A stretch of 64,000 nt of DNA from Branchiostoma floridae (taxonomy: Eukaryota > Chordata > Leptocardii > Amphioxiformes > Branchiostomatidae). Each line of letters begins with the position of its first letter. Positions within the stretch are counted from its first letter, which is position 1. Under the pieces are notes generated by a model that worked only from the letters and a program-made list of their open reading frames with translations, had not been told where the DNA came from and searched no databases. The translations under genes were made by a program, and so were the position numbers. This document shows, one piece after another, positions 45,301 to 56,341 of this stretch. The DNA lies in NCBI RefSeq assembly GCF_000003815.2, contig NC_049989.1, positions 19,871,870 to 19,935,869 on the forward strand, given 5' to 3'.

Positions 45301-48300
45301 TCACGTGTTTACGGCACAATTTTAAACATCGGAATCTGGTATCATATAGGGTGCTAGTTTTACTGTCACCGCATGTGATCATGGCAGCCATGTTGGATCG
45401 GTTAGGAACACGTTTTCAGATGTGTTTACCGACGAATTCCTGCCGTATTGGAGAATTTTCGGCCTCAAAACTTATATCACTAAGGAAGCGAAGTTATTTA
45501 GTTGTTGTTTTACCTCCATTATTTTTAATGTGAAAGAAATATTCTTCCGAGTCGCTGCCGATAGCGCCGGAACCACACGGCCGAAAATTATGACATGTTT
45601 TGTGGTCTGAGTTATTTTTGGTTTATATTGTTAACAGAAACTTTAAAATTTGTTTATATATAAAATATTCTTATATCAAATGGATGTTTAAAAAGGGACA
45701 AGAAAAATTGAAAAAAAAAAATTGAAAAAAACTCCGGCGCGGACTCGAACCGGGTCGGAGCTGTTATCACCAATTCCCGGGTCATCGTTTAATCCACTAC
45801 GCTACGCCAAACATACAGGTATCCAAATCTAGGGCATAACTTGAATTCGTCCATTCATTCCAAGATTCAAAGATTCCAATGTCTAATCTTCCAAACAATG
45901 TCTAATCAACTATTGCTTGTGTAAAATAATGCCGGAAAGGCATGTTACAAGCTCTGATTGGCTGACTGGCATCTCGGTGTGTCAATAGCCTGTTTGGCTA
46001 TTGGCACACTGAGTGTGTCAATAGCCACAGCGATATCTGATATCCCCGCTGTTTTCGCGGGAAAAATCACGCAGGAAAGCGTAAATACTTTGATTTGTTT
46101 ACGAAAACTCGTCGAATGCCTGAAGTCATTGGTGATAAGTACATGTATAGGATTGTTTTGGAGGGTTTTTTTGCTTGTTTGTCGGTGGAATGTGGGAAAA
46201 ACAACAGCTAATGTGACGATGACATACTGGGGAGGGGGGCGGTTTCGGCACTGAATTCGTAGAAAATGTTGAACGGAGGTCGCGATTTTTTCACGGTAAC
46301 TTGAGATATTACTTTTGTTGCAGTCTTTATTTTCAAAATATTGCTAAATGGATGCTGTTTGTTGAGAAAATTTCGCTTAATTTGCCCTTGGAGCACATCT
46401 TTTCTGCTATATATTTTCGATGAATTAAATGTTTGTACACATATTTTTCTGTACTGTGTAAAGTTAACGCTGATGTTACAGGCTACAAGTAACTTTTCAG
46501 TGCATTTATTTTCAGCCATGTTCTTAACAGAGTAGATACACAAAAGAAATATAAGATGTACCTGGCAGTCCTGGCTACACTTTCTCCTCTGTTGGTTTGC
46601 AGATTTTCTTGTAGACTTCTTTAGCTTGCTGTTGTTATATATGTAACATCACCTTTAGCAGTGAGGTTAATTTACTCTCTCTGATTGTATGTATTAACTC
46701 ATGAAACATTATATTGTAAGGAATCAGTGTTATATTACTTGAAAATTACCTCATGTATTCTTTAAGCCATACCCACCTCTAATCAAGAACACATACCTCC
46801 CATTCTCAGGACAAAAGTAGTAATGCAGCAAAGACAAAAATTTGGCTATATTCTACTTCAAAATGCAGGAAATAGCATTTCAGAGGCTTTAAATTTAAAA
46901 ATTTTCCGGGGGAGGATACCCCCGGACCCCCCTACAATGCTCGCGCCTTCAGCGCTCGTCGCGCGGCTCCGCCGCGCAGTGCGGAGAGTACAACACATTA
47001 CAGATGTACACCCTAAAAAAAATTCCTAGCTAAAAGCCTGGGGGCATTACTGGCCCATCGCTCTCATTCCACCACCTCTATCTCCCAGGAATCAAACCCA
47101 TGACCTGTTGATCTGGAGTCCTCTACCCTCCCACCTAGCCATACAATGTCACTGGATTTGGGACTAGGCTTCATTTAGACTGATGGCAAAATTTGTAGCT
47201 GTGTAAATAGGACGATGTTTGCAAATGGGGCTTGTTGATACCATAAGAGTTCACCTCAAAGCTTGGGAAAGAGCAGGGGGCCATCAACCCTGCCCGGTCA
47301 TTCACCTCAGGCTAAGCACCCGCTGTAGCAAGTCCACTCCAGTTCTGACCACTGTTTGGAGTGGAACATTCAACGGGCTCCAGTTAATACGAGATATGAA
47401 TTTTAAATAGTAACAATTGTAAGAAATGGTATCCGAGTCATTCAATCAGGGTTGCCCATTTGCCATATAATGATGATATATATATATATACACTATGCAG
47501 TGAATGTAACCAGGCCCTTAGCCCCAGGGTACAACTGTAAATACAGAAATGTTTGCGGTGTTTTATATTCGCATTTTTTGTGGTGGCCGCTTCACCGAGA
47601 ACTTAAAACCCCCGCAAACATTTCTTACATGGCAGTAAGAGACTACAGTGCATGGTGCTACCACGAACTTAAAGCCACCGCAAACAGTCCTTTTTTCTGC
47701 CACCGCAAAATTGAATCTCTGCTGCGAACTTGCATGCAATTGCAGCATAGTCTCTGAAGGACTATAGCTGTATAAGTGTCTTTCCGAAGGACATTCCTAA
47801 CCAAAGCTAGGTACAAACCAAACCATTTTAACCTTAAGTCAAGTCAGGAAATCTGTGATTTGTACTGTGATTTGTTGGTCAAACAACCAACAACAAAAAA
47901 TGACATTGAAAAATTTGTCACTGCAGATTCCCTGTAATTCGTGATGTTGTGTGCAACAGGCCCAGCAAGTATGTCTACTGCAGTATGGTGCCAATCTGCA
48001 TGGGGGCGCTGCTCAACACAGTGGGAGAGGTGAACTTCCACATGCTGGGGTTCGTCGCAACCCTCCTGTCTACCATTCTCAGGGCGGCAAAGAGTATCCT
48101 ACAAGGTTTGTGTCTCGTTTCAGCCTTCAAACAGTAGTTGTTACTTGAAACAATCATACAGACATATTCTTGTGGATAATTCTTGTGGAGTCAGGCTTTT
48201 CCCTTGTCACTTAGTGTATGATATCAATGGTATTGTAAATAAAGTAGTTTAAAATCTAAATTTTTGAGGGTTGTTTGGGGTTTCCAGAGGATGTCATCCA

Positions 48301-49843
48301 TATACATTTAATCGAATCAACAGGCCTTACTACACAGTGACTGCTCTACAGAAAATATAACAGATAATTCGAGTCTTTTTTTCCATCATGTACATGTCCA
48401 CTCTGTACCAAAAATTCTATCAAATGAAGAGCATTTCTCGTTGCATCTTTCAGTGCCAAATAAGTTGTGAAACAATAATGATGAAGGAGCTAATGTATGA
48501 ATCTTCTTCCTGCTGCTCTTCCTGGCCCTGGTGTTCAAGAGCTAAGTCATGAAACAGTGAGGAAGGAGCTACAGTAACTATTGTATGAATCTTTTCAGGA
48601 GTCTTGTTGAAGGATGAGCGTATGGACTCCATCCGTCTCCTGTACCACATGTCCATCCCCAGCTTCTTCCTGCTGCTGTTCCTGACCCTGGTGTTTGAGA
48701 GCTCGGCTGTGTATGACGAGGACCTTCACAACAACCCCAGACTCTGGCTGCTCATCCTGGTCAGCTGTGCCTGCGCTGTTGGGTACAACACCATGACGTT
48801 CGTCGTGACGTACTACACCTCCGCTGTCACCCTGCAGGTTTGTTTGTTTGTTTCTTTGTTTGTTTGTTTATTCAATGATTATTTCAACCTCCTTGATTTA
48901 TTACTTAGATCTCCATTAGATAATACATTGAATTATTCCTGGAGTCTGTTTAAGAAAAAATAAACAAATGTATATTGTATAACAACACCATGACCTTCAT
49001 TATGACATAATACACCTCCGCCATCACCCTGTAGGTTTGTTTGTTTGTTTATTTAGATAAACACATCCTACTGTAACCCACTGTGATGAACTCATAAGGA
49101 CAATAATTTGTAGGTAACTAGTAAGAGTGAACTGAATGAGAGGAAGGTGTTCAAAAGAAAACAATACAGAGTTGAGAAGTCGCCAACTCAAGCAACAGGA
49201 TATGATTTTGGAAACAGTGAGAGGTTTCAGGTAGTGTCACTGACAAAAGGTAATGGATGGATGCTACCTGAAACATCTGACCATTTCCAAAATCATTTCC
49301 AGTTGCTTGAGTAACTATTATATGACACATCTTATTTACTAGTTGTCTTAAACCTCTCGACCTTTGAATGTTTACGACTGTGAAATCAGGAGGTTTTATC
49401 TGATGAAATCTCCTTGGTGAAATGGACAGTGATCGTTTTGTTATTTATGACGCCTCGGTTTTCTGTGATCTATTGCATGTTGTCCACTGGTGTCATAACT
49501 TTGACTGAATGTGACACATTTTGTTTTGTTTTACATGTATGGTGGGCCCCCTTGAAAATCAACTTTCAAAAGTTGTAGGGGCCACCTACCCGTTTTGAGA
49601 TGAATAGATAAATGAATAAAACCTTCATCACTGTTTCTTTCCATTTCCCAGGTCCTGGGCAACGTGAACATGCTGGTGAACGTGGTGGTGTCTGTCCTGA
49701 TCTTCCAGAACACGGTAACGGGCACGAGTGTGGCGGGGATACTGGTGACACTGCTGGGCGTCCTCATGTACCAGAGGGCCAATCAGATCAAGAAGTTCTT
49801 CCAGATGCTGAACAGGTGCACAGGTGGACACGAAAAGGAGTGA
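42384..49843 (+). CDS. TPT/DMT-family transporter, SLC35E4-like; exon 1 interrupted by assembly gap
   Basis: Exons: 42384-42727 (with 100 N at 42539-42638), 47927-48105, 48599-48837 and 49652-49843. The phases agree: exon 1 ends with two bases of a codon and the remaining exons stay open to TGA. The N-terminus is MAVSRSRRSYFNNNNRFKTD. After the gap come hydrophobic helices and the family blocks YCSMVPICMGALLNTVGEVN, FVATLLSTILRAAKSILQ, LLKDERMDSIRLLYHMSIPS and VLGNVNMLVNVVVSVLIFQN. These match triose-phosphate-translocator-type SLC35 proteins; the QEERLDAVTLLY-like block favours SLC35E4. Several transmembrane helices must lie in the gap, so the true exon is longer. The substrate is unknown. 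An AATAAA at 50627-50632 may be the poly(A) signal. Exons 2 and 3 both use GTTTGT donors. Exon 3 is flanked by decayed partial copies of itself. Confidence 0.78.
42539..42638. other. Assembly gap (100 N)
   Basis: Exactly 100 N, probably a gap of unknown size, inside exon 1 of the SLC35-like gene. Confidence 0.99.
42870..43861. mobile_element. Inverted-repeat element with tRNA-like core, copy A
   Basis: The left end is a cluster of GGCTATTGACACAC / GTGTGTCGATAGCC palindromes (42895-42995); the right end is GTGTGTCAATAGCCTG...GTGTGTCAATAGCC. Between them the sequence from 42983 to 43861 is nearly the same as 45176-46034 (copy B), with only scattered differences. It contains an ATCATGGCAGCCATGTT motif, an A-run and a tRNA-like segment. 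The ORF at 43037-43438 does not resemble a transposase. Confidence 0.78.
43538..43613 (-). other. tRNA-like segment in copy A
   Basis: On the minus strand it reads TAGCGTAGTGGATAGAGCG (A-box like) and, 40 nt later, GGTTCGAGTCC (B-box like). The acceptor and anticodon stems do not pair properly, so this is a tRNA-derived relic or internal pol III promoter rather than a working tRNA. Confidence 0.6.
44860..44965. repeat. TACGCCC-rich repeat
   Basis: GTACGCCC or its complement occurs five times in about 90 bp (GCGTACGGGCGTACAATGTACGCCC...). It looks like the subterminal repeats of a DNA transposon end; the partner end is not found. Confidence 0.5.
45176..46034. mobile_element. Inverted-repeat element with tRNA-like core, copy B
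   Basis: It begins GGCTATTGACACACCCAGTG and ends CACTGAGTGTGTCAATAGCC, so the termini are inverted copies of each other. The interior matches copy A. Both share the downstream CACAGCGAT, so the element may extend slightly further. Confidence 0.8.
45733..45808 (-). other. tRNA-like segment in copy B
   Basis: Same A-box and B-box arrangement as 43538-43613, with substitutions in the presumed D and anticodon region. No proper cloverleaf forms. Confidence 0.6.
46850..46950. repeat. Fragment of the CCCCCGGACCCCCC family
   Basis: AATGCAGGAAATAGCATTTC, then AAAATTTTCCGGGGGAGG and ATACCCCCGGACCCCCC, match the internal units of the element at 15666-17130 (best at 16456-16530). Confidence 0.65.
47525..47750. 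mobile_element. Palindromic MITE (GTTTGCGGTG family), copy 2
   Basis: Reverse-oriented relative of 16745-16965: it starts CTGTAAATACAGAAATGTTT and ends GCGAACTTGCATGCAATTGC. Inverted CACCGCAAA/TTTGCGGTG motifs are scattered throughout. Confidence 0.6.
48467..48545 (+). repeat. Upstream decayed copy of SLC35-like exon 3 sequence
   Basis: CTTCTTCCTGCTGCTCTTCC and GGTGTTCAAGAGCT (48503-48543) copy exon 3 at 48663-48703 (CTTCTTCCTGCTGCTGTTCC, GGTGTTTGAGAGCT). The flank GAAGGAGCTA...TGTATGAATCTT also recurs just before the true acceptor (48560-48596), so intronic and exonic sequence was copied together. Confidence 0.75.
48977..49060 (+). repeat. Downstream decayed copy of SLC35-like exon 3 donor end
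   Basis: AACAACACCATGACCTTCAT...TACACCTCCGCCATCACCCT, then GTAGGTTTGTTTG, copies the end of exon 3 (48782-48850). The copy has an in-frame stop where the gene has TAC, so it is not a usable exon. Confidence 0.8.
49165..49320. repeat. Interspersed CAAGCAAC repeat, most complete copy
   Basis: It has ACTCAAGCAACAGGATATGA, TTTTGGAAACAGTGAGAGGT and the inverted CCTGAAACATCTGACCATTT, CCAGTTGCTTGAGTAAC. Both arms are present, forming a hairpin-capable unit of about 150 bp. Confidence 0.75.
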
Positions 49844-52420
49844 GCTGCACCTGCTAGGTCATAGATAGAGTCATGTGCAAGCACGTAGCAGCTAAGGTCC
49901 ATTTCTTCGATCAGACCCTTGTAGTACCTATTGGCACATAAGGCAGCAAGTTTCTTTGCTGTTTCTGTAGAAGGGTACGTTTCTACAGGGAGGGGTTGCT
50001 AGCCCTTTCCCTTTAATGTGCTGGAGGAACCTCCTTAAACAGGAGACCCCCTTTGTACGTCCCGTCTGAAAGAAAGATTAAGGTTAAGCCCCAACCAGGA
50101 TGGCCATCCAGGGACTGAACCGTGGTCTTCCAGTTACTATCTTATTGGAACCACAACCTCAACTGTGAAGCTACTACCTGAGTTGAGCTACTGTACATGT
50201 ACATCCCTGTTGGTGGCCATTACAACTATCAAGTGGGCTTCTCCTTGACTACAAAGCAACTGATATATCCAGAAAACAGTTACGATTGTAAGACGACTGT
50301 GAATATGGTAAGACACGGGAACCCTGAAGTTGTTACAAGTGCCGAAAGTTTGCTCTGCAGATGCAAGTATACACTGTGAATGCAAAAAGAACTGTAGAGA
50401 TACAGAGACAATGCACAGTATATAGCCACTAATACTTAAAAGTGTGCACTTGCACTTCAAGCACTGTAAATGTACGTACTGTGGCTGCTTGTTCATAGGT
50501 GCAACTGTGCCTTGGGTCATGGTAGAAACCAGGCTGTCCAGTGCTTTGAAATTGGAGAGGAGTTTTAAACATTATAATAATAGCTCCTTCAACAAAGTGG
50601 AAGATCAGAGAAAGCAGCGAGCTGTTGAATAAAAACTGACAAATAGTTAAAGGTTGTTATGTATGGTAATGTTGTGAAGGTTGGAGAAAGGTATTTTCAT
50701 GACACCAAACATAAATGTTTCCAATCAATTACTGCTATTGTTCCGATCACAAACTTTCCTTCTACTGCCAAATTAACTTCCCGGGAAAGAATTAAAAAAC
50801 ATTTCCAAAAATCTGATATCAAAAGCCTTTCTATTCTACTTATTGCTCTGCAGTTGAAATGATTATACCCTGATCTACCTCTAGATGAAAATAGCACTCA
50901 TTGATCGACAAAAAAGACGTTAAAATGAAAAATGTTGCATGTGCTGATATTTTGTGAAGGATTAATTCTATAAATGTTTATGAATGTTATATATTTAATG
51001 TGACATTTGTTTGTGCATTTGTTTTTTTAAGTGCAATTTTACTGAGCTAGTCTCAATATGCAGAGAAGGAAATTTCTTTAATGATTTTATAGCTCAAACT
51101 ATTTATTGTGCAATGTATGTTTCAAAAGAATCATTTTTTGGTGAAATGAAATACAACAAAGTGGTTGTAACTGAATGTTGCAATAGTTTATCTGTATCCT
51201 ACATGTTGTATATTCAGAATTTATGTCATCCTGTAATTGTCAACAGACAAGGAAAGTATGTTTTGGGGGCTTCCAGTTGTAACAAGCTGTCAAACTACCT
51301 GTTGGATATTTTTCTGATTTTCTGATTTGTGAAATGATATATGGGCTTATTCAGAATGAATGTCTTGTAATTTTGTATGATACCTTTAACATTTCAAAGA
51401 TTGGTTGTATATTTAGTTAATGTCACTCTATAGGTAGGTTTTGGTTATGCTATGGTCCCATTTGGAAAAGAGGGCCCTTCACACAGAGTAATTTATAGGC
51501 TGTTTTTGTGCACTTTTGGCCATGACCCCTACATGGCCCCATAGGACACTCTGCGGCAGCCTATTTTAGGGTAAGGCCCCTAGATTTTTTTAACGCCGTG
51601 ACCTAATCATGAAAACACAGTAAGGTAGCCCTGTGATCTCTGGCCATTGGAACAAATTCGTGGCTTCAGAGCCTGGCCAGGGCTTCAGCCACTATATGCA
51701 GGCACTGCCATGATGCAGATGTGAACGTAGCATTCAGAGATACATAAACCATTGTGTGCAATGATGAACAGCAATGTTGTTTTGGGTTGTTTTGTTCTCT
51801 CCAAAAGATGTGTTTCATCTATTGGACAAAAAACAAAGACAGGCCTCTGTGATATATTAAAATGTTGGAAGTCAATTACATTAAGATGTTGATCATCAAT
51901 TAATTCTATGAAACTATTTGATGATGACGGACATTGAAGATCACAATAGGTTTTTTTTCAGATAGCTACTATCTACATGTATGTCAGGGTTACCTTATCA
52001 GCAAAGTAATTGTAGAATCAACAAAGTAATATTATAGCAAGCAGGTACATCACACAAACTCTGTATTTTTTGTATATCACTGTGCAATATGTACAACAAG
52101 CCTTAAGTCTTTATCTCATATTTATTTATTCTGAAAGTCTTCTCAACTTTAAGTTATGTCCTTTTGTACATGTACCACTCAAGAAACTAAGTTATGCAAT
52201 GTTTACGGGTCACAGAAAGAAAATAATAAATGTGCTTTTCGGGGATGTCACAATTAATTCTGTGTTCTTGTTTTTGTTCCTTTTTTAAACCAAGACAGAA
52301 TGGTATGTGATATAAAGGTATGATTGCCTAATAGGTTCAATTCATTCGTTCTTCTCTTAATGCCAAAGTCAGCATACAAAGGTGAAAAATTAGATATATT
52401 ATGATGTGAGATTTTCTCTT

Positions 52421-52468
<48 letters not shown>

Positions 52469-52931
52469 ATCATATATAACTAGAGTCCCACAACCCCATG
52501 CCTTTGCAGAATGATTTTAACCTTTTCAACTGATGTATTATGTGCCTTTTTCACAAGGTTCTCATCTGCATAGATTATGTTAGTTAATCATCTTCTTGGC
52601 CCAAATAAAATTCATTTGCATTAATGTTAATCTATCAATTGTCTTCTCTTTCTCAGTTGGAATAGTCCTAAAATCTAACAATGGGTTTATAGAATTTCTT
52701 TATTGATTATGCAAATAAGATTCCGAATTGCATAATTAATGAAAACCACCACTTAAGCTATTTATATGCCAAAAATCATGACGACCCGTTAACCCCTTCT
52801 TGACCTATTCCTTTTCAACATCTGACACTAAACCGACCCCTGCAGTTAAAAATGATAGCCATAGCGTGTCCAATGTTTCTGTGTCCAATGGCCAAGATCC
52901 TTGCCTCCTGTGATATCTTTCCAAAATGCCT
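49844..52931. other. Intergenic region between SLC35-like gene and Hint gene
   Basis: Convergent genes. AATAAA at 50627-50632 (plus) and TTTATT at 52699-52704 (minus) are candidate poly(A) signals. The interval is AT-rich and contains a CT microsatellite (52405-52468). I see no further gene. Confidence 0.5.
52405..52468. repeat. CT microsatellite
   Basis: About 64 bp of CT repeats with a few TTT interruptions. Confidence 0.95.
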
Positions 52932-55900
52932 TCAACCTGAGTTATCCAAGTACAACTTCAACAGCTCCCCGTACCGCTGCCCCAACTCCAGTGCAAAAGC
53001 CCGCCTGTCGTCGTCGTTCCACGTCTTGGAACGCTTCTGTTCCTCCTGCATCGCTTTCAGGCTCAGCAGCCGGACGTCAAAACTGACCAGCCCGACCTCG
53101 TGCTCATCTTCCTCCCGCAATAAGGCTTCAAACATGCGGTAGTTGTGCTCCAGCGCTCCGGGGACTAGCGCGCGGGCGGTGTAGGGCAGAGGGCGTTTTT
53201 CTCCCAGGTGATGGACGTGGAAGTGAATTTCAACAAGACTCTCATCGTCTACATCCACGTCCTGAAAGTAGAAGACTTTTCGGCAGTGTCGCACGAACGT
53301 GGAGCTGTTTTTGTAATCAGACTCCTCACACCAAGCTTCATTCGATGTTTCTTTGGCCTTAGCTTCGACGTTGACAGCAAGACGCTCGCCCGGGCTATGG
53401 TTAGGAACATCGTGGAAGATTACGTCCAGAATGGAGACAGCCAAGACGTGTTCGCTACCGTCTTTCTCCTCCTTCCCTATCTTCCTCCACCCAAGATCTA
53501 CCATCGCGTCAATCTCTTCGCCGTGGTGCGTAGCGATTTGTTCACAAGCCTCACCCAGCTCACGTCTGTAGGATGTTTGGTTTGGGGCGGTCTTCTCTTG
53601 GACGAAGACTTTCAGGACATCGGCGAGATGGAAAGGCGCGGGGTCTTGAGTTTGCTGGACCACTTCTTGAGCTTGCTGAAGCGGCGACACCAGGGCCAAG
53701 GCGGGTGTCAGCAGCTGGAAGACATGCGGGACTTTGGACGGAGGCTCCCCGTTGTTACGCTGTATCGGTCGTCCATGAAGACTGTCATGTGCCACATGGA
53801 GTGCCTTGAGTACCGTGGTGGCTAGATAAGGCGCTATCTCGATTCTTGGCACCTCTGAGGCGACGAGAAACATCGACGTACCGTCTCCCACAACGTAATG
53901 TGGGAAACCGTCGTCGTCGGTAGGCTCCAAGATCAAGTCATAGATGTAGTCATCGGCATTTTCGGCAGTAGCAGGGTGCTCCTCTAACACACTGACCGGA
54001 GTCGGGTGTGGCTCTCGGTTCTTGAGGGACAAGACGGTCGTTCCTTCCTCCATCTTGGTAACTCCAAGGCGAGAGAGAGTCGGCACCAGGTTAACCAGCG
54101 TCCTGGGAGACACAGCAGCGAGCCCGTGGCCGTCTTCAGACTTGTGTCCTGTTGCCGTCACAAAAGGATGGGTTTCCGTAAAACTGAAGGAGCAACCGTT
54201 GATGGAGTACAAGAGACGCCCCTTCCTCCTTGGGGTGGAGACGACGGCGACTCGTCTTGGACCCTGCAGCGTGAAGACGTCTTGGCCCACCTCGACGGAG
54301 CGGATGGGAAGAAGCGTCGTCCCGTCTGCCAGGAGAACGATCGTGTCTCGGGAAAAACAGCTGGTGAATATGTTACCCCCTCCTCCCCCACCGCCGCCGC
54401 CCCCACTCGTACGGTACCCTCTCCCTGGTTGCCCATCTGCTGTAAACTCGAAGGAGTTCTCTTCCTTCATCATTGTCGGAGGCGCGGGGTATGGACCAGG
54501 GGTGATGACAGTGATGGGTACTGTCTTCAAGATTCCGTTTGCAGAATCACCTTCGATGTCCTGGTGTGTGATTGCCGCCGGGTTCATCCAGGCCATGTAG
54601 CTTGTCCAGCTCCCCACTCCTACCTCCGGTGGGATTGGCAGCTCCTTGCTGCTCAGCTGTTTGATGATGCCGTCTATCTCGTCGTTGCTGGCGCCTAGCA
54701 GGTGCAGTTTTACCCAGTGGTGGTACAGCTCCCACGCTGCGTCTGTCCACATACCTTCTGCCGCAATAGCCCTCTTTGCGGTTATCCAGGCATCCGATGT
54801 CAGTGCTGATACGTAATGCTGCTTCGCTGATGCTTTATCTGTTATCATGTGGTATGTTGTTTTGATAAAGGTGTCGCTGAAAACCTTGGCGTAAAAGAGC
54901 ATAGAGTGTGTCTTGAGCTCGGTGTTTTTGTTGTTCACGGCATTGTTGATGTCGTCCGATTTCAGCTGCTTGCGCAGGTCTTTGGTTAGGTTGTACATGG
55001 CCTGGCACAGGGCTGCCACGGAAAAGTCGGACCACCAGTTGTTGTCGAGGCCGGTGAGGGAGGTGTCTCCCTCGTAAGGTGCTGAGCTGTGGTTGGGGAA
55101 GAAAATATCAACAAACCTGTCTCCGCTCCCGAACATCTCAGTGTGGCGTCCCGGTGTGGAGCTTTTCAGTTTGCTGACGAGGGCACTCCGGGCCGGCTTG
55201 CCGGCGTCGTTCCCTCCAGTAGTCGGGAGCTCCCCAAACAGCTAAAAGACAGGATGGAAAGGTACAACATTTGAATAGAAAGTTTATTTGGGTTTGTTTT
55301 GTCTCATGTCGCAGCTTGAGTCCACTCAGAGTAGACTCCGCCGAAGTCGACTTGGACTCTACAGTGACGTTATAAACAAAAATTTTGGGTACTTAAGTGC
55401 CCTCCCGTGTGTAAACAGAACGCTTCGTGGCCGGGGCCGAAAACGCATGCAAACCTAGCCATAATGTACCGGGATGTCTTTTGACTGGATAACCACTTGC
55501 AACGTGATAGAATGGCAAGCACATGTTCTAAAAAGTAATCGCAAATGTAAATAATAAAAAAGCGTTTTGGCGTCAAAGTCTGACAATAGGCGCTCTAAAA
55601 GATGATTTATTATAGACAGCGCAAGACGCCTCAGGTGTGACTGTTGGCCACAATCTCATTAAGTTTTTACAAAGGGCTGACTTGCCTGTATAGTCGGGAT
55701 CACAAGGTCAGATACCATAACAGTTGAACGATCACAAATAATATGTCTGACGCTCTAAAGTCTGTAAACCCCTGGCAAAATTCGTTGGTGTGTATTATTA
55801 GATCTGTACAAAACACAGAGTGTTGTTAAGCGCACAATAGAGAGGATGCTATCATAGTTAGGTATTTGTCTGAAACCCAAGCTGTATGAAGTTGTCGCCG

Positions 55901-56341
55901 CGCCGCGCAATGCGATTTTCAGACTACCTTAAGTTTATCCACCTTTCCAGTGATGAGTAGTAAATCACTTAGTGGATCAACGACTGGTCTCAAAAGTGTA
56001 TCCCTCTGATACTTTGAGATAAAAGTCAAATAGAAGTGGATAACCTCAAGCCACCCATACACACTCATGCCTTAGCAGTGGGCTTAAATATATTAAGTTC
56101 TAAACGGGAAGTATGCCGCTTCAGCGTCTTTTCTGAAGATGTAGCGTGAGTGTGTACAATTAGTCTGAGTTTTTCCAGTACTTTTTGCCAATAACTTGAG
56201 ATAAAATCAATTTTCAATCAATTTTTTGACAAAATACAATGATTATCGCATTTCTATATTTTTGTCCACACCTACCTGTACCACGGTATCGTTAGGGATG
56301 GCGGCGATTGCCTCCGAAACTCTGGCATACAAGGCGTCCAT
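52932..56341 (-). CDS. Hint-domain (Hedgehog/intein-type) protein of unknown function
   Basis: Two exons, 56276-56341 and 52932-55241, give 791 aa. The intron is GT-AG and phase 0; the first exon adds MDALYARVSEAIAAIPNDTV. Residues 1-290 or so form a largely helical, Trp/Tyr-rich region that I do not recognise. A linker of ten glycines (about 302-311) leads to SCFSRDTIVLLADGTTLLPI, with Cys at about 317. This is the Hedgehog Hog/intein start, with the nucleophilic Cys, followed by the TxxH block FTETHPFV (Thr about 377, His about 380) and the late block YIYDLILE...HYVVGDGTSMFLVA. The His-Asn that ends true inteins is absent, so any autocatalysis should stop at N-terminal thioester cleavage, as in Hedgehog. 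About 300 residues follow that I do not recognise. No N-terminal signal peptide is seen. Most of the protein is on one exon, which may reflect retroposition or lateral origin. Confidence 0.85.

Larger units (their letters stand above)
42728..47926 (+). other. Intron 1 of SLC35-like gene (transposon-rich)
   Basis: A 5.2-kb intron containing two near-identical inverted-repeat elements (42870-43861, 45176-46034), a TACGCCC-rich piece (44860-44960), a fragment of the CCCCCGGACCCCCC family (46850-46950) and a GTTTGCGG MITE (47525-47750). The rest is AT-rich with no recognised exon. Confidence 0.7.

Noticed and set aside
53208-54698. Long plus-strand ORFs (205, 230 and 192 aa)
   Set aside because: They lie antisense to the Hint-domain exon and resemble no family. 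Their openness follows from the GC-rich codons of the real gene.
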